Origin: Streptomyces pristinaespiralis
GTDB lineage: Bacteria; Actinomycetota; Actinomycetes; Streptomycetales; Streptomycetaceae
Direction of reading: 5' to 3'
Assembly (NCBI RefSeq): GCF_001278075.1
Contig: NZ_CP011340.1
Span: 8,057,501-8,121,500 of the forward strand
Length of the DNA stretch: 64,000 nucleotides
In this document: positions 16,655 to 24,378 of the stretch, in pieces
How positions within the stretch are numbered: the first letter of the stretch is position 1
How the letters are laid out: each line of letters starts with the position of its first letter
Translations under genes and position numbers: made by a program
The notes under the pieces: model-generated
What the model was told of the DNA's origin: nothing
The model's database searches: none
Seen by the model: only the letters and a program-made list of their open reading frames with translations

Positions 16655-17032
16655 TCAGGAGGACGGGCGGTCGGCCCGTCCGCGCTCGTAACGCCGGGTC
16701 CGCCGGTAGGAGATCAGTTCTCCGTCACGGTCGACCTCGACCTCGTAGGAGGCGAGGAGACTCGCGGTGTCGGGGACGCGGGCGAGCTCGAGCACTTCGA
16801 CGACGAGCTGCCAGCCGTCCTCCGTCCGGGAGAACGACGACACGGATTCCGCGGTCATTCCTGTCAGCTCGGCCAGCTGGGCCCCCGCTGCGCGGAGCAC
16901 CTCCACCGCCCGGAGGGGTCTGCTGCCCCGTTCCCGGTCCGAACCGTTCGTCTCCGACTCCTCGGCGCCTTCCGCGCTCTTCGTGTCCGATGTCTTCTTG
17001 GTATCCGCTGAGTTCTCTGAAGTTCGTCCCAT
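16655..17032 (-). CDS. gvpO: Gas vesicle protein GvpO
   Basis: 125 residues from ATG 17032. The first 40 residues are charged and low-complexity (Ser/Glu/Lys). The domain begins at Ala-Val-Glu-Val-Leu-Arg-Ala-Ala-Gly-Ala-Gln-Leu-Ala-Glu-Leu-Thr-Gly and continues with Gly-Trp-Gln-Leu-Val-Val-Glu-Val-Leu-Glu-Leu-Ala-Arg-Val-Pro-Asp-Thr and Tyr-Arg-Arg-Thr-Arg-Arg-Tyr, the GvpO pattern. It is the first gene of the operon, as in other Streptomyces, and its upstream region has a weak sigma-B-like promoter. Confidence 0.9.
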   Translation of the reverse strand: MGRTSENSADTKKTSDTKSAEGAEESETNGSDRERGSRPLRAVEVLRAAGAQLAELTGMTAESVSSFSRTEDGWQLVVEVLELARVPDTASLLASYEVEVDRDGELISYRRTRRYERGRADRPSS

Positions 17033-17051
17033 AGTTGCCTCAGGACAGCGG

Positions 17052-17076
17052 GTATCCGGACCCGCCGCTCCCAAAC
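17052..17076 (-). promoter_or_regulatory. Possible sigma-B-like promoter of the gas vesicle operon
   Basis: On the minus strand GTTT, 15 bases, GGATAC: one mismatch from the -10 GGGTAC. It lies 20-45 bases upstream of the gvpO start, giving a very short leader. Tentative. Confidence 0.3.
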
Positions 17077-17314
17077 CCCTATGGGGGTTGCCCTCCCGGA
17101 AAAGCAGTGCGTCAGCGCCGGTCGGGGCGGCGTGGACCACGCCGTTCGGCGGCCGGGGACGGGCTCGTCGCAAGCAGCGCTTAGGTGGTATTTCAGCGGG
17201 TTTTTCCGCCTTTGAACCTTTCATTGAATTTCAGGGAGAAATATCCCAATGCAATGCCCGCGGCGGGGTACCCGCACGAAGGCAAGATCCGCATCGTGTG
17301 ACGCAGGAGGAGTC

Positions 17315-18085
17315 TTGACTGACATCGACGGCCCCGACCGCAGGGACCAGAACAAGGCCGCGGCAGCAGCGAGCGCAGTACAGGACAGGACGGCGCAGGG
17401 CGCCCAAGTGGTCAAGGAGAATTCCTCCGGCGTGGCAGGCACTGCCAAGCAGCAGGCTGCGGGGGTCGCCGGCGAGGCCCGTACCCAGGCCAAGGACCTG
17501 GCGGGCCAGGTGCGCGGACAGCTCCGTGAGCAGGCGCAGTCCCGCACCCACAGCCTGGCCTCCGGTCTCCACCAGGTGTCCGACGACCTGATGGAGATGA
17601 GCAGGAACGCCCGATCGGGATCCGGTGTCGCCGGTGCGGTGCGCCGGATAGCCAAGGGCGGCGACCAGGTGGCCTCCCGGATCGAGAGCCGGGGTCCCGA
17701 GGGCCTGCTCGGCGACCTCCAGGACTTCGCACGGCGTAAGCCCGGCATGTTCCTCGCCGGTGCGGCGCTCGCCGGATTCGCCGTCGCGCGTGCCGGCAAG
17801 GGCATCAGCGCCGCGGGTTCCGGCGACGGCGGCACCGGCGACTCGTACGGCGGCGACGAACGCCTCGGATCGGGCCGCGCGGACACCGACGCCCTGTCCG
17901 AGTCGTCCCGGGCCGGACTCGGCCAACCGGATCCGCTGGACACCTACGGCCAGTCGCAGCCACCGCACTACACCCCCGGGTACGGCTCCGGAGAGCCTCC
18001 CGGTCCGGTGGCGACACCGCACACGCCGCCCGCGTACCCCCGCAGCCGGGACGAGGGCGGGAACCCGCCGGCGCAAGGGAGTTGA
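17315..18085 (+). CDS. Ala-rich stress-type protein with one hydrophobic segment
   Basis: 256 residues. TTG 17315 is chosen because AGGAGG lies 7 bases upstream; no ATG in this frame has a good binding site. N-terminal 110 residues are Ala/Gln/Lys-rich and helical (repeated Val-Ala-Gly, Gln-Ala), followed by Leu-Met-Glu-Met-Ser-Arg-Asn, one Gly/Ala-rich transmembrane-like helix near 160-180, and a Gly/Asp/Pro-rich disordered tail. Resembles proteins encoded just before Holin-X genes in Streptomyces. First gene of a three-gene operon; only 3 bases separate it from the next. Function unknown. Confidence 0.75.
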   Translation: MTDIDGPDRRDQNKAAAAASAVQDRTAQGAQVVKENSSGVAGTAKQQAAGVAGEARTQAKDLAGQVRGQLREQAQSRTHSLASGLHQVSDDLMEMSRNARSGSGVAGAVRRIAKGGDQVASRIESRGPEGLLGDLQDFARRKPGMFLAGAALAGFAVARAGKGISAAGSGDGGTGDSYGGDERLGSGRADTDALSESSRAGLGQPDPLDTYGQSQPPHYTPGYGSGEPPGPVATPHTPPAYPRSRDEGGNPPAQGS

Positions 18086-18088
18086 GTC

Positions 18089-18577
18089 GTGGCCACCATC
18101 TACACCGATCAGGCGCCGCCCACCGCGAAGCGCCGGACGGAGACGGGACGCCGGAGGGACACCGGGCGGGTCGTCGAACCGGCGGCCGTACAGCCTGGTG
18201 AGGAGCCGACGGTCGGCGAGCTGGTCGGAGAGATCAGCAAGGACCTGTCACTGCTGGTCCGCGAGGAGATCGAACTGGCCAAGGCGGAGATCAAGGAGGA
18301 GACCACGAAGGCCGGCAAGGCGGCGGGCATGTTCGCCGGCGCCGGTTACGCCGGGCATCTCGTCCTCCTCCTCGGCAGTCTGACCGCGGTCTTCGCCCTG
18401 GCCAACCTCATGGACTGGGCATGGGCGGCACTCATCGTGACCGCCGTCTGGGCCGTGGTGGGCGCGGTGCTCTTCGTACGGGGCCGCAAACAGATGCGGC
18501 ACGTGAACCTCAAACCGGAACAGACCCTGGAAACCCTGAAGGAGGACGCCCGATGGGCACGCAACCCGACGAGCTGA
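18089..18577 (+). CDS. Phage holin family (Holin-X, actinobacterial) membrane protein
   Basis: 162 residues from GTG 18089. Residues about 35-75 carry Pro-Thr-Val-Gly-Glu-Leu-Val-Gly-Glu-Ile-Ser-Lys-Asp-Leu-Ser-Leu-Leu-Val-Arg-Glu-Glu-Ile, followed by two transmembrane helices (about 85-108 and 112-134). This is the Actinobacterial Holin-X family. Despite the name, these are chromosomal stress-associated membrane proteins, not phage lysis genes. Middle gene of the operon; the next gene starts 25 bases before its stop. Confidence 0.82.
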   Translation: MATIYTDQAPPTAKRRTETGRRRDTGRVVEPAAVQPGEEPTVGELVGEISKDLSLLVREEIELAKAEIKEETTKAGKAAGMFAGAGYAGHLVLLLGSLTAVFALANLMDWAWAALIVTAVWAVVGAVLFVRGRKQMRHVNLKPEQTLETLKEDARWARNPTS

Positions 18578-19269
18578 GGAGCGAGGTGGAACACACGCGC
18601 GCCCACCTGGCGCGCAATGTGGACCTCCTTGCCGACAGGGTGGCACCTCGCAGGGTCGCCCGCCGGAAGGCGCATTCGGCTCAGGACCGACTCAGGGGGA
18701 TCAAGGAGCACGTGATGGGCTCGGCCAAGGACACGAGGAGCAACCTGTCCTCCACGGCGCACGACGTCGCGGGCAGCGCCGGAGAGAGCGCGGGGCAGGT
18801 CGGCGAGAAGGCGAAGGACACCGCGGGCAGGGCCAGGGACACGGCGGCCGGCAAGGCGAAGGACACCGCCCACCGGGCGAAGGAGAAGGCCGGCAGGGCG
18901 AAGGGCACGGCCGGACAGGCGCCCGCCCGGATGAGGGAACAGACCCAGGGAAGCCCCCTCGCGGCCGGTGTCATCGCCTTCGGCGCAGGCATGCTGGCAG
19001 CGGCGTTCCTGCCGTCGTCCAAGGCGGAGGAACGCGTGGGCGAGCAACTGAAGGAGCACTCCGGAGAACTCCTCGAACCGGTCAAGCAGACCGCCCACGA
19101 CATGCAGGAAGGTCTGCGGGGCCCGGCCAACGAGGCCGTGGAGGCGGTCAAGAGCGCGGCGCAGGGCGCGGCGCAGACCACGAAGGAGGAGGCGCGAGGC
19201 GCCGGACAGGACACGGCTCAGGGCCTGCGCGAGGCGGGCACGGAGGGAACCCAGCGACGCGAGCCGTAG
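18553..19269 (+). CDS. DUF3618 protein with LEA-like repeats
   Basis: 238 residues from ATG 18553, overlapping the Holin-X gene by 25 bases. The N-terminus (Glu-Leu-Arg-Ser-Glu-Val-Glu-His-Thr-Arg-Ala-His-Leu) is the DUF3618 motif. Residues 60-125 hold repeats of the type Lys-Asp-Thr-Ala-x-x-Ala resembling plant LEA group 3 and desiccation proteins, then one hydrophobic helix (Ala-Ala-Gly-Val-Ile-Ala-Phe-Gly-Ala-Gly-Met-Leu) and a second Ala/Lys/Glu helical tail. Probably an envelope-associated stress protein. Its last 52 bases overlap the convergent HTH gene. Confidence 0.78.
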   Translation: MGTQPDELRSEVEHTRAHLARNVDLLADRVAPRRVARRKAHSAQDRLRGIKEHVMGSAKDTRSNLSSTAHDVAGSAGESAGQVGEKAKDTAGRARDTAAGKAKDTAHRAKEKAGRAKGTAGQAPARMREQTQGSPLAAGVIAFGAGMLAAAFLPSSKAEERVGEQLKEHSGELLEPVKQTAHDMQEGLRGPANEAVEAVKSAAQGAAQTTKEEARGAGQDTAQGLREAGTEGTQRREP

Positions 19270-20810
19270 TCGTAGTCGTGAACCGCACCGTCAGCCAGGG
19301 CACTCGTACGGAACGGCCGGCCGTCGTCGTCGATCCGTACGGTGCCCGTCCGGCCGCCGCTGGACCACCGCAGCTGCAGGTACCACTCGCAGTCGCACCT
19401 GACGGTCCGTCCGGTCACCAGCAGCACCTCGGGATCCGTCGCGGAGACCCGGTAGGGGAACGACACCGCGGGGATCGGCTCACCGGCGTCGTTGCCCGCC
19501 ACCGAGCGGGCGACGGGCCGTGACATGTCGAGGTCGACGTCGAACATCCGAGGCGTGAGAGAGCCGCCGCAGCCCGAGTCCATCCGGTACACGTTGCGCG
19601 GTTCCGGCGTCCGGCGCGCAGCCACACGGACTTGGAGCGATTCGAGCACCACCGCTTCAGGTCCCTTGCCCTGCACGGTGACACGGACCGCGGTCTCGCC
19701 CGCGTGCCCGGCTTGGAGCGCCCGCGACCACTGCTCTGCATCGGCCTCGACGGGCGGCGGCGGAACGTCCGCAGGGGACCGGTCGACGAAATACGCGTGG
19801 CCGCAACCGTGCCGCCAGACGTGATCGTCCGTGACCCAGGTGAACGGCGTCCCCGTGAACGGCGCCGGCGACGACGGCCCGGCGGCGCCGTTCTGCACGA
19901 CGCCGGGCCCGGACCCCTGAGGCCTCCCCGGTGCGCCGGGAGCCGGGGACGCCGTTGCGGACGCGGTCGGTGACGTCGAGGCGGACGGCCCCGGCGGCGC
20001 GGCCGGCGTCGGCCACGACTTGGCCGAACGGACCGCAGCCGGCCCGCCGCCTTCGGCCTGGGTCGTGGACGTGCGCTGCTTGCCGGAGCCGAGGGTGAAG
20101 CCTCCGAACCCGAGGACGAGGGCGAGAACGACGACTGCCGCCCCGACGGCGGCGTACGCGCGGCGGCGGCTGCGCCGTCGCGCGAGCGGTGAGGCCGTGG
20201 CGAGACGCGTCCCTTCCGCCGCCGGTGACTTCCGTACCGCTGCCTGCTCCCGCTCCGGGTCCTCCTGCTGATCACTGTCGTCGGGCCCGGCCGCTTCCGC
20301 GTCGCCGTCGTGGTCGGGGCCGGCGGCATCGCCGTCGTCGTCTGGGCCGGGGGCCTCGCCGTCGTGATCGTCTTCGGGCCCGGCCGCTTCCGCGTCGCCG
20401 TCGTCTGGACCGGGTGCTTCCGCGTCGCCGTCGTCGTCTGGGCCGGGGGCCTCGCCGTCGTGATCGTCTTCGGGCCCGGCCGCTTCCGCGTCGCCCTCCT
20501 TGTCCGGCACCCCTGTCCTTGCCGCTCGTTCCTGACGCGTACCGCGCGCGGCGTCCGCCAGGACCCACAGCCGGTGCAGCGCCACGAGCTCATCGCCCCG
20601 GCACCCGCAGATCCGCGCCAGCCGCTCGACCGGCGCGAACTCCATCGGAACGGTCCGGCCGGAGCAGTACCGGTGCAACGTCGACGCGCCGACGCCCACC
20701 CGGCGCGCCAGCGAACCGTAGGTCCGGCCGGAACGCTCGCGCAGCTCGCTCAGCTTCCGGGCGAATGCCTTTGTCTCCTCGGGCGCGTCGTCCATCGGGG
20801 CTTCCACCAC
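19218..20810 (-). CDS. Helix-turn-helix protein with acidic repeat and single transmembrane helix
   Basis: 530 residues; GTG 20810 with GGGAGGAG 5 bases upstream. An XRE-type HTH lies at about 15-70 (Arg-Thr-Tyr-Gly-Ser-Leu-Ala-Arg-Arg-Val-Gly-Val-Gly-Ala-Ser-Thr-Leu-His-Arg-Tyr). Residues 100-185 are Asp/Glu/Gly/Pro/Ala repeats, then a basic patch, a transmembrane helix near 222-242, a Pro/Ser/Thr-rich stalk and an extracytoplasmic domain of about 200 residues with four cysteines. Known Streptomyces HTH-TM proteins have the same order without the long acidic part. Possibly a membrane-bound regulator; ligand unknown. Ends inside the convergent LEA-like gene. Confidence 0.78.
   Translation of the reverse strand: MVEAPMDDAPEETKAFARKLSELRERSGRTYGSLARRVGVGASTLHRYCSGRTVPMEFAPVERLARICGCRGDELVALHRLWVLADAARGTRQERAARTGVPDKEGDAEAAGPEDDHDGEAPGPDDDGDAEAPGPDDGDAEAAGPEDDHDGEAPGPDDDGDAAGPDHDGDAEAAGPDDSDQQEDPEREQAAVRKSPAAEGTRLATASPLARRRSRRRAYAAVGAAVVVLALVLGFGGFTLGSGKQRTSTTQAEGGGPAAVRSAKSWPTPAAPPGPSASTSPTASATASPAPGAPGRPQGSGPGVVQNGAAGPSSPAPFTGTPFTWVTDDHVWRHGCGHAYFVDRSPADVPPPPVEADAEQWSRALQAGHAGETAVRVTVQGKGPEAVVLESLQVRVAARRTPEPRNVYRMDSGCGGSLTPRMFDVDLDMSRPVARSVAGNDAGEPIPAVSFPYRVSATDPEVLLVTGRTVRCDCEWYLQLRWSSGGRTGTVRIDDDGRPFRTSALADGAVHDYDYGSRRWVPSVPASRRP
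20329..20495. repeat. 71-base exact direct repeat in the acidic segment
   Basis: Bases 20329-20399 are identical to 20425-20495, offset 96 bases (32 codons), inside the Asp/Glu/Gly/Pro coding region of the HTH protein. A slipped-strand or unequal-crossing duplication of recent origin. Confidence 0.85.
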
Positions 20811-20878
20811 ACCCGCTCCTCCCGTCCGGCCGTTTCAGGAGGCGTTTCACCCCGCTCGACAAAGGCCACGTCGCCGGG

Positions 20879-20895
20879 GGTGGAATGGTTCCACC
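20879..20895. promoter_or_regulatory. Inverted repeat in divergent promoter region
   Basis: GGTGGAA, TGG, TTCCACC: perfect 7-base arms between the HTH membrane protein gene and the secreted-protein gene. Possible operator for the HTH protein. Confidence 0.4.
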
Positions 20896-20987
20896 GTTCC
20901 CGAACGGCGCGCGGTCCTTGCAAGTGCCCCTCCCGGCGCCCAGTCTGGCGATCGATCAGCCACATACCTACCGGGGGAAGAATCTTC

Positions 20988-21590
20988 ATGAACCACATCC
21001 GCTCCGCCGCCGTCACCGCGCTGGCCCTGGCCGTGGCCGCCGTCCCGCTCACCACGGCCGGCGCCGCTGCCGCCCCGCTCCCGGCCTTCCTCTCGGCCGC
21101 GCAACTGCCCGCCTCCAGCACTCCCTGGCAGGCCGACCCGGTCCGCAACGGACTGCCGGAGATCGGCTCCGTGTGCACGGCGGGCGTCACGCCGAAGGCC
21201 TCCACCCGTTACCGGGACTTCCGGACCGAGCTGGACACCACTGCCCGCCAGACGACCACCGTCGCGTCCACCACCGCCAAGGCGAAGGCGCTCGCCGAGA
21301 AGCTCCGTTCCTCGATCGAGACCTGCCTGGACCGGCTGAAGGCCGAGGACCCCGGGCTGGAGGGCGAGGCGCTTCACCACGGAGGCATCGACGTCGAGGA
21401 AGGCGCACACGTCTACAGCATCGACACCTCCCACCCCGACGTCGGCTCCACGGACATCGCCCTGTACTCGGTCGGCCGTGACGGCCGCGCCGTGACCGTC
21501 GTCGAGTGGGGCCAGCTGGGTGACCTCGACGGGGCGCCGCTGGAGGGCTTCAAGAAGACGACGGCCGTCGCCGTCGCCAAGCTCTACTGA
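20988..21590 (+). CDS. Secreted protein of unknown function
   Basis: 200 residues. Sec signal peptide with basic start, Ala/Leu/Val core and probable cleavage after Ala-Gly-Ala-Ala-Ala-Ala near residue 28. The mature part has two cysteines (Ser-Val-Cys and Glu-Thr-Cys) and an alpha/beta composition with Ile-Ala-Leu-Tyr-Ser-Val-Gly-Arg-Asp-Gly strands. No family recognised. ATG 20988 follows GGGGGAAG. Divergent from the HTH membrane protein, so the two might be functionally linked. Confidence 0.75.
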   Translation: MNHIRSAAVTALALAVAAVPLTTAGAAAAPLPAFLSAAQLPASSTPWQADPVRNGLPEIGSVCTAGVTPKASTRYRDFRTELDTTARQTTTVASTTAKAKALAEKLRSSIETCLDRLKAEDPGLEGEALHHGGIDVEEGAHVYSIDTSHPDVGSTDIALYSVGRDGRAVTVVEWGQLGDLDGAPLEGFKKTTAVAVAKLY

Positions 21591-21631
21591 CACCGTCAGT
21601 GGGCCGCGGCGCGGCCGGCCGCGCGACACCT

Positions 21632-21668
21632 GGGCCGGCCCCCGCACCACGGGGGCGGGGGCCGGCCC
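21632..21668 (+). terminator. Strong hairpin after secreted-protein gene
   Basis: Perfect 14-base stem (21632-21645 with 21655-21668) with a 9-base loop, 42 bases after the stop codon. Confidence 0.75.
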
Positions 21669-21774
21669 GGTGACGACGGCGACCGACCGCGCCGGCCCTG
21701 CCCCACGGCGGGTCCGCAGGCGCGCGGCCGCATGGTTGCGGGGACCGGCTCGGCGCGCGACGGCGGGACCACGA

Positions 21775-21825
21775 GACGCTGCCCGGTCGGCCGGTCCGTG
21801 AAGGACCGGCCGACCGGGCAGCGTC
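21775..21825. terminator. Bidirectional terminator, 23-base perfect stem
   Basis: Arms 21775-21797 and 21803-21825 pair perfectly around GTGAA. Placed between the convergent secreted-protein gene and the DUF6381 gene. Confidence 0.85.
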
Positions 21826-21844
21826 GAGCCGACTGCGGTGTCGA

Positions 21845-22036
21845 CTACTGCGGCGGGTAGATGTCGCCGCCGCCCATGCTGCTCTCCTGCTCGCTCTGCG
21901 ACTGCAGCCGCTTGGCCTTCTCCTCCAGGCGCTGACGCTCCTGGGGATCGGTCGCGCGCTCCGCGGCCTGCTTCAGCTCCTGCGCCTTCTCGCGCATCTG
22001 ACGGGCACGGCCGCCGGACTCGCCTGCAACGCTCAT
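21845..22036 (-). CDS. DUF6381 small hydrophilic protein
   Basis: 63 residues from ATG 22036 (AAGGAG lies 8 bases upstream; another ATG at 22042 is too close to that site). The helical Gln-Met-Arg-Glu-Lys-Ala-Gln-Glu-Leu-Lys-Gln-Ala-Ala-Glu-Arg-Ala-Thr-Asp-Pro-Gln-Glu-Arg run, cut here by Pro, is typical of DUF6381 proteins of Streptomyces. Function unknown; small charged proteins of this kind are common in stress regulons. Confidence 0.75.
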   Translation of the reverse strand: MSVAGESGGRARQMREKAQELKQAAERATDPQERQRLEEKAKRLQSQSEQESSMGGGDIYPPQ

Positions 22037-22374
22037 GATCATCGCTCCTTGCGGTAACTCGGAAGAGCGGGCCCGACCAGCGAAACAGCGCCGGCCGGCA
22101 ACCGCATCCCGAAGCGTCACCCGCTGTGACCGGCGCAGTTCACCGACGTCGGGCCCGTCCCCCGATGTGCTCAACGCGGGCGTGGGGGCAGGGCGGAACG
22201 GCACGTATGTGAAACCCTCGCCGCGGCGGCGTTCCCTGTGGACCGTGCTCCGGCGGCCGTGTGCTGTCCTCCGCCGTCAGCGCCGGTGTGCCGTCCTCCG
22301 TCCGACGCCGTCCGCCCCCGAATGCCGTCCTTCGGCCGTCGCGTCGAGGCCGAGCCGTGGAAGGAGAAGCCCCC
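22037..22374. other. Divergent intergenic region
   Basis: 338 bases between the DUF6381 gene and the CAP-domain gene. No gene, clear promoter consensus or strong hairpin was recognised; it should hold both promoters. Confidence 0.4.
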
Positions 22375-22986
22375 ATGGACCCCGGCCCGCAGGCAGGCCG
22401 ACCACGTTTGTTCCGCGTCGTCCTGGCTCTCGCGGCAGGAACGGTCCTGCTCGCCGCCGTGGCCGTGGCGGCGTTCATGGTGTCGGCCGGCACGGGCACC
22501 ACGGACACGGAGGCCACGCCCGCTCCCGGCGATGCCGTCGACGGCCCGACCGACACCGCGGCGCCGCTGCCACCCGCCGCCGGGCGGGCCCTCGTCAGCC
22601 GGACCGCGCGGATCACCGCCCTGGTGAACGCGGAACGCGACAAGGCGGGTTGCCCGCGGCTGGCCGTGGACGCGCGGTTGGAGAGTGCGGCGCGTGCCCA
22701 CGCCGATGACATGGCAGCCCGCGGCTACTACGGCCATGTCGGCCCGGACGGCCGCGACGGCGGAAAGCGCATGACCGCCGCCGGCTACACCTGGAGCCGA
22801 TGGGCCGAGAACATCCACCGCGGCCGCGTCGACCCCTCAGCCGTGGTGGCCGACTGGCTGCGCAGCCCCGAGCACCGCGAAAGCATCCTCGACTGCCGCT
22901 TCGAGGACATGGGCGTAGGAGTCAACACCGGGCCCGGCGGCCCCTGGTGGGTCCAGGACCTGGGGACCCGCCGAGGAGCTCGGTAG
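22375..22986 (+). CDS. CAP-domain (SCP/PR1-like) membrane-anchored or secreted protein
   Basis: 203 residues from ATG 22375. One hydrophobic helix at about 18-40 acts as signal anchor. CAP domain about 85-200: Ile-Thr-Ala-Leu-Val-Asn-Ala-Glu-Arg, Ala-Arg-Ala-His-Ala-Asp-Asp-Met-Ala (first His), Tyr-Gly-His-Val-Gly-Pro-Asp-Gly, Trp-Ala-Glu-Asn-Ile and Ser-Pro-Glu-His-Arg-Glu-Ser-Ile-Leu. These include the two histidines and acidic residues of the CAP cavity. Extracellular role unknown. Confidence 0.85.
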   Translation: MDPGPQAGRPRLFRVVLALAAGTVLLAAVAVAAFMVSAGTGTTDTEATPAPGDAVDGPTDTAAPLPPAAGRALVSRTARITALVNAERDKAGCPRLAVDARLESAARAHADDMAARGYYGHVGPDGRDGGKRMTAAGYTWSRWAENIHRGRVDPSAVVADWLRSPEHRESILDCRFEDMGVGVNTGPGGPWWVQDLGTRRGAR

Positions 22987-23025
22987 CGACCGGGCCGGCC
23001 CCGGTCCGGCGCGTGTGCGGGGACG

Positions 23026-23055
23026 GTCTCGTGACGTGACGTGAGGTCACGAGAC
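23026..23055. terminator. Hairpin between convergent genes
   Basis: Ten-base arms GTCTCGTGAC / GTCACGAGAC with a 10-base loop, between the CAP gene (stop 22986) and the GNAT gene (stop 23089). Confidence 0.65.
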
Positions 23056-23088
23056 GCCGCCGGTGGTCGCCGATGTGCTGCCAGGCCG

Positions 23089-23625
23089 TCAGCGGACCCG
23101 CCGGGCCAGCACCTGCCCCGGCCAGGACCCGGACAGGAAACGGTCGGTGGGGGTGAAGCCGTTGCGCTCGTAGAAGGCGACCAGTTCGCCCCCGCCGCCC
23201 GCCCAGCAGTCGACCCGCAGCAGATCCACACCTGCCCGCCGGGTCTCTTCCGCGGCATGGGCCAGCAGCGCCGCCCCGATGCCCCGACCGGCGTGCCGCC
23301 GGTCGGAGACCAGCAGCCGGACGTACCGCTCGGGTTCACCGGCCGGAGCGATCGGCATCTGCGGGCTGGGCCCGGAGTCGAGCACCAGGGCCCCGACGGG
23401 TGTTCCGTCCAGTTCCGCGATGTACGGAGTGTTCTCGGTCGTGTACCGCTCGACCCGCTCCACTCCACCGGGGTTCTGCGAATACGGTGTGGTGCCCCAC
23501 TGCTCGGTGTTGCCTCGATCGTTCATCCAGGCGACCGCGGAGTCGAGCATGTCGAGAACGGCCGGTGCGTCGGCCAGGCTGCCTGGTCTGATCCGTATGC
23601 CGTGTGCTGTGGTGTCGTCGTTCAC
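23089..23625 (-). CDS. GNAT family N-acetyltransferase
   Basis: 178 residues. Ile-Arg-Ile-Arg-Pro-Gly-Ser-Leu-Ala-Asp start, acetyl-CoA loop Arg-His-Ala-Gly-Arg-Gly-Ile-Gly-Ala-Ala-Leu-Leu, then Val-Asp-Cys-Trp-Ala-Gly-Gly and Phe-Tyr-Glu-Arg-Asn-Gly-Phe. Complete GNAT fold. Separate from the next upstream GNAT by 62 bases and probably co-transcribed with it. Substrate unknown. Confidence 0.85.
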   Translation of the reverse strand: MNDDTTAHGIRIRPGSLADAPAVLDMLDSAVAWMNDRGNTEQWGTTPYSQNPGGVERVERYTTENTPYIAELDGTPVGALVLDSGPSPQMPIAPAGEPERYVRLLVSDRRHAGRGIGAALLAHAAEETRRAGVDLLRVDCWAGGGGELVAFYERNGFTPTDRFLSGSWPGQVLARRVR

Positions 23626-23686
23626 GGCGGAAGCCTACGACCGGGTCCACGATCGAGGTCGGCCCGGTGGTCGTTAAGGGGACCGG

Positions 23687-24211
23687 CTACGGGGCGGATG
23701 CCGTGGGCGGACGCACCATGAAGACGTCGATCGGGTCCTGGGCTTCGACGACGAATCCGTGGCGCTCGTAGAGCCGGCGGGCAGCGCTGCCCTGCAGGAC
23801 GTCCAGAGCCACGGTCAGGCCCTGCTCGTCGGTCCGTTCCAGCAGCGTGCGCAGGACGGCGGACCCGAGCCCTCGGCCCTGATGGCGCGGAGCAAGGTAG
23901 AAGTGCTCCAGCCACTGCCTGTCTCCCGCGGGCCGGACCGTGACGCATCCTGCGAGTTCGTGCCCGATCACGATGATCGACGTGTGCTGTGTGGAGAAGG
24001 AGTCCCGCAGCCGCTGCCGGACCCGGTGCTCGTCGTAACGGCCGAGGCGTTCCAGGTCCGGGCGCATGACCGTGGCGCGCAGCTCCGCGATCTCCTCGAC
24101 GTCCGCTGCCACCGCACGGCGCAGCACCCAGCCGGTGCCGTGCGCCGACGCGGTCCGTTCCGGCACCGGCACGTCCGCGCGTGTCCCGCTCCCCACGACC
24201 CCGGCATCCAT
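23687..24211 (-). CDS. GNAT family N-acetyltransferase
   Basis: 174 residues from ATG 24211; a much longer in-frame extension upstream is antisense to the SDR gene and is rejected. Domain starts Val-Leu-Arg-Arg-Ala-Val-Ala-Ala-Asp, with acetyl-CoA loop His-Gln-Gly-Arg-Gly-Leu-Gly-Ser-Ala-Val-Leu and Arg-Leu-Tyr-Glu-Arg-His-Gly-Phe at the end. Not closely similar to the neighbouring GNAT, so not a simple duplication. Confidence 0.82.
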   Translation of the reverse strand: MDAGVVGSGTRADVPVPERTASAHGTGWVLRRAVAADVEEIAELRATVMRPDLERLGRYDEHRVRQRLRDSFSTQHTSIIVIGHELAGCVTVRPAGDRQWLEHFYLAPRHQGRGLGSAVLRTLLERTDEQGLTVALDVLQGSAARRLYERHGFVVEAQDPIDVFMVRPPTASAP

Positions 24212-24244
24212 GGGCCGGAGTATGTCAGCCGCCCGCTCCGACCA

Positions 24245-24275
24245 GGCACTTGGGTGTCTCGCCCGCCCAAGTGCC
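24245..24275 (-). terminator. Terminator downstream of SDR gene
   Basis: Ten-base arms GGCACTTGGG / CCCAAGTGCC with an 11-base loop, about 100 bases past the SDR stop on the minus strand. Confidence 0.6.
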
Positions 24276-24378
24276 CGTGGCTGTCCCGCCTTTGCTCGCG
24301 AACCGGGTCGTGCACGTCGTGAACGCGCACCGGGCGGCCAGGGCCCTGCGGTCGACGCGGAGGACCGGTACACCCGGG

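Noticed and set aside
17266..17273. Second GGGTACCC palindrome between gvpO and the Ala-rich protein gene
   Set aside because: No GNNT at 14-16 bases on the plus strand and only a 13-base spacing (GGAT) on the minus strand, so not called as a promoter.
18089..18577. Prophage interpretation of the holin-family gene
   Set aside because: No other phage gene nearby; Holin-X proteins are normal chromosomal proteins in Streptomyces.
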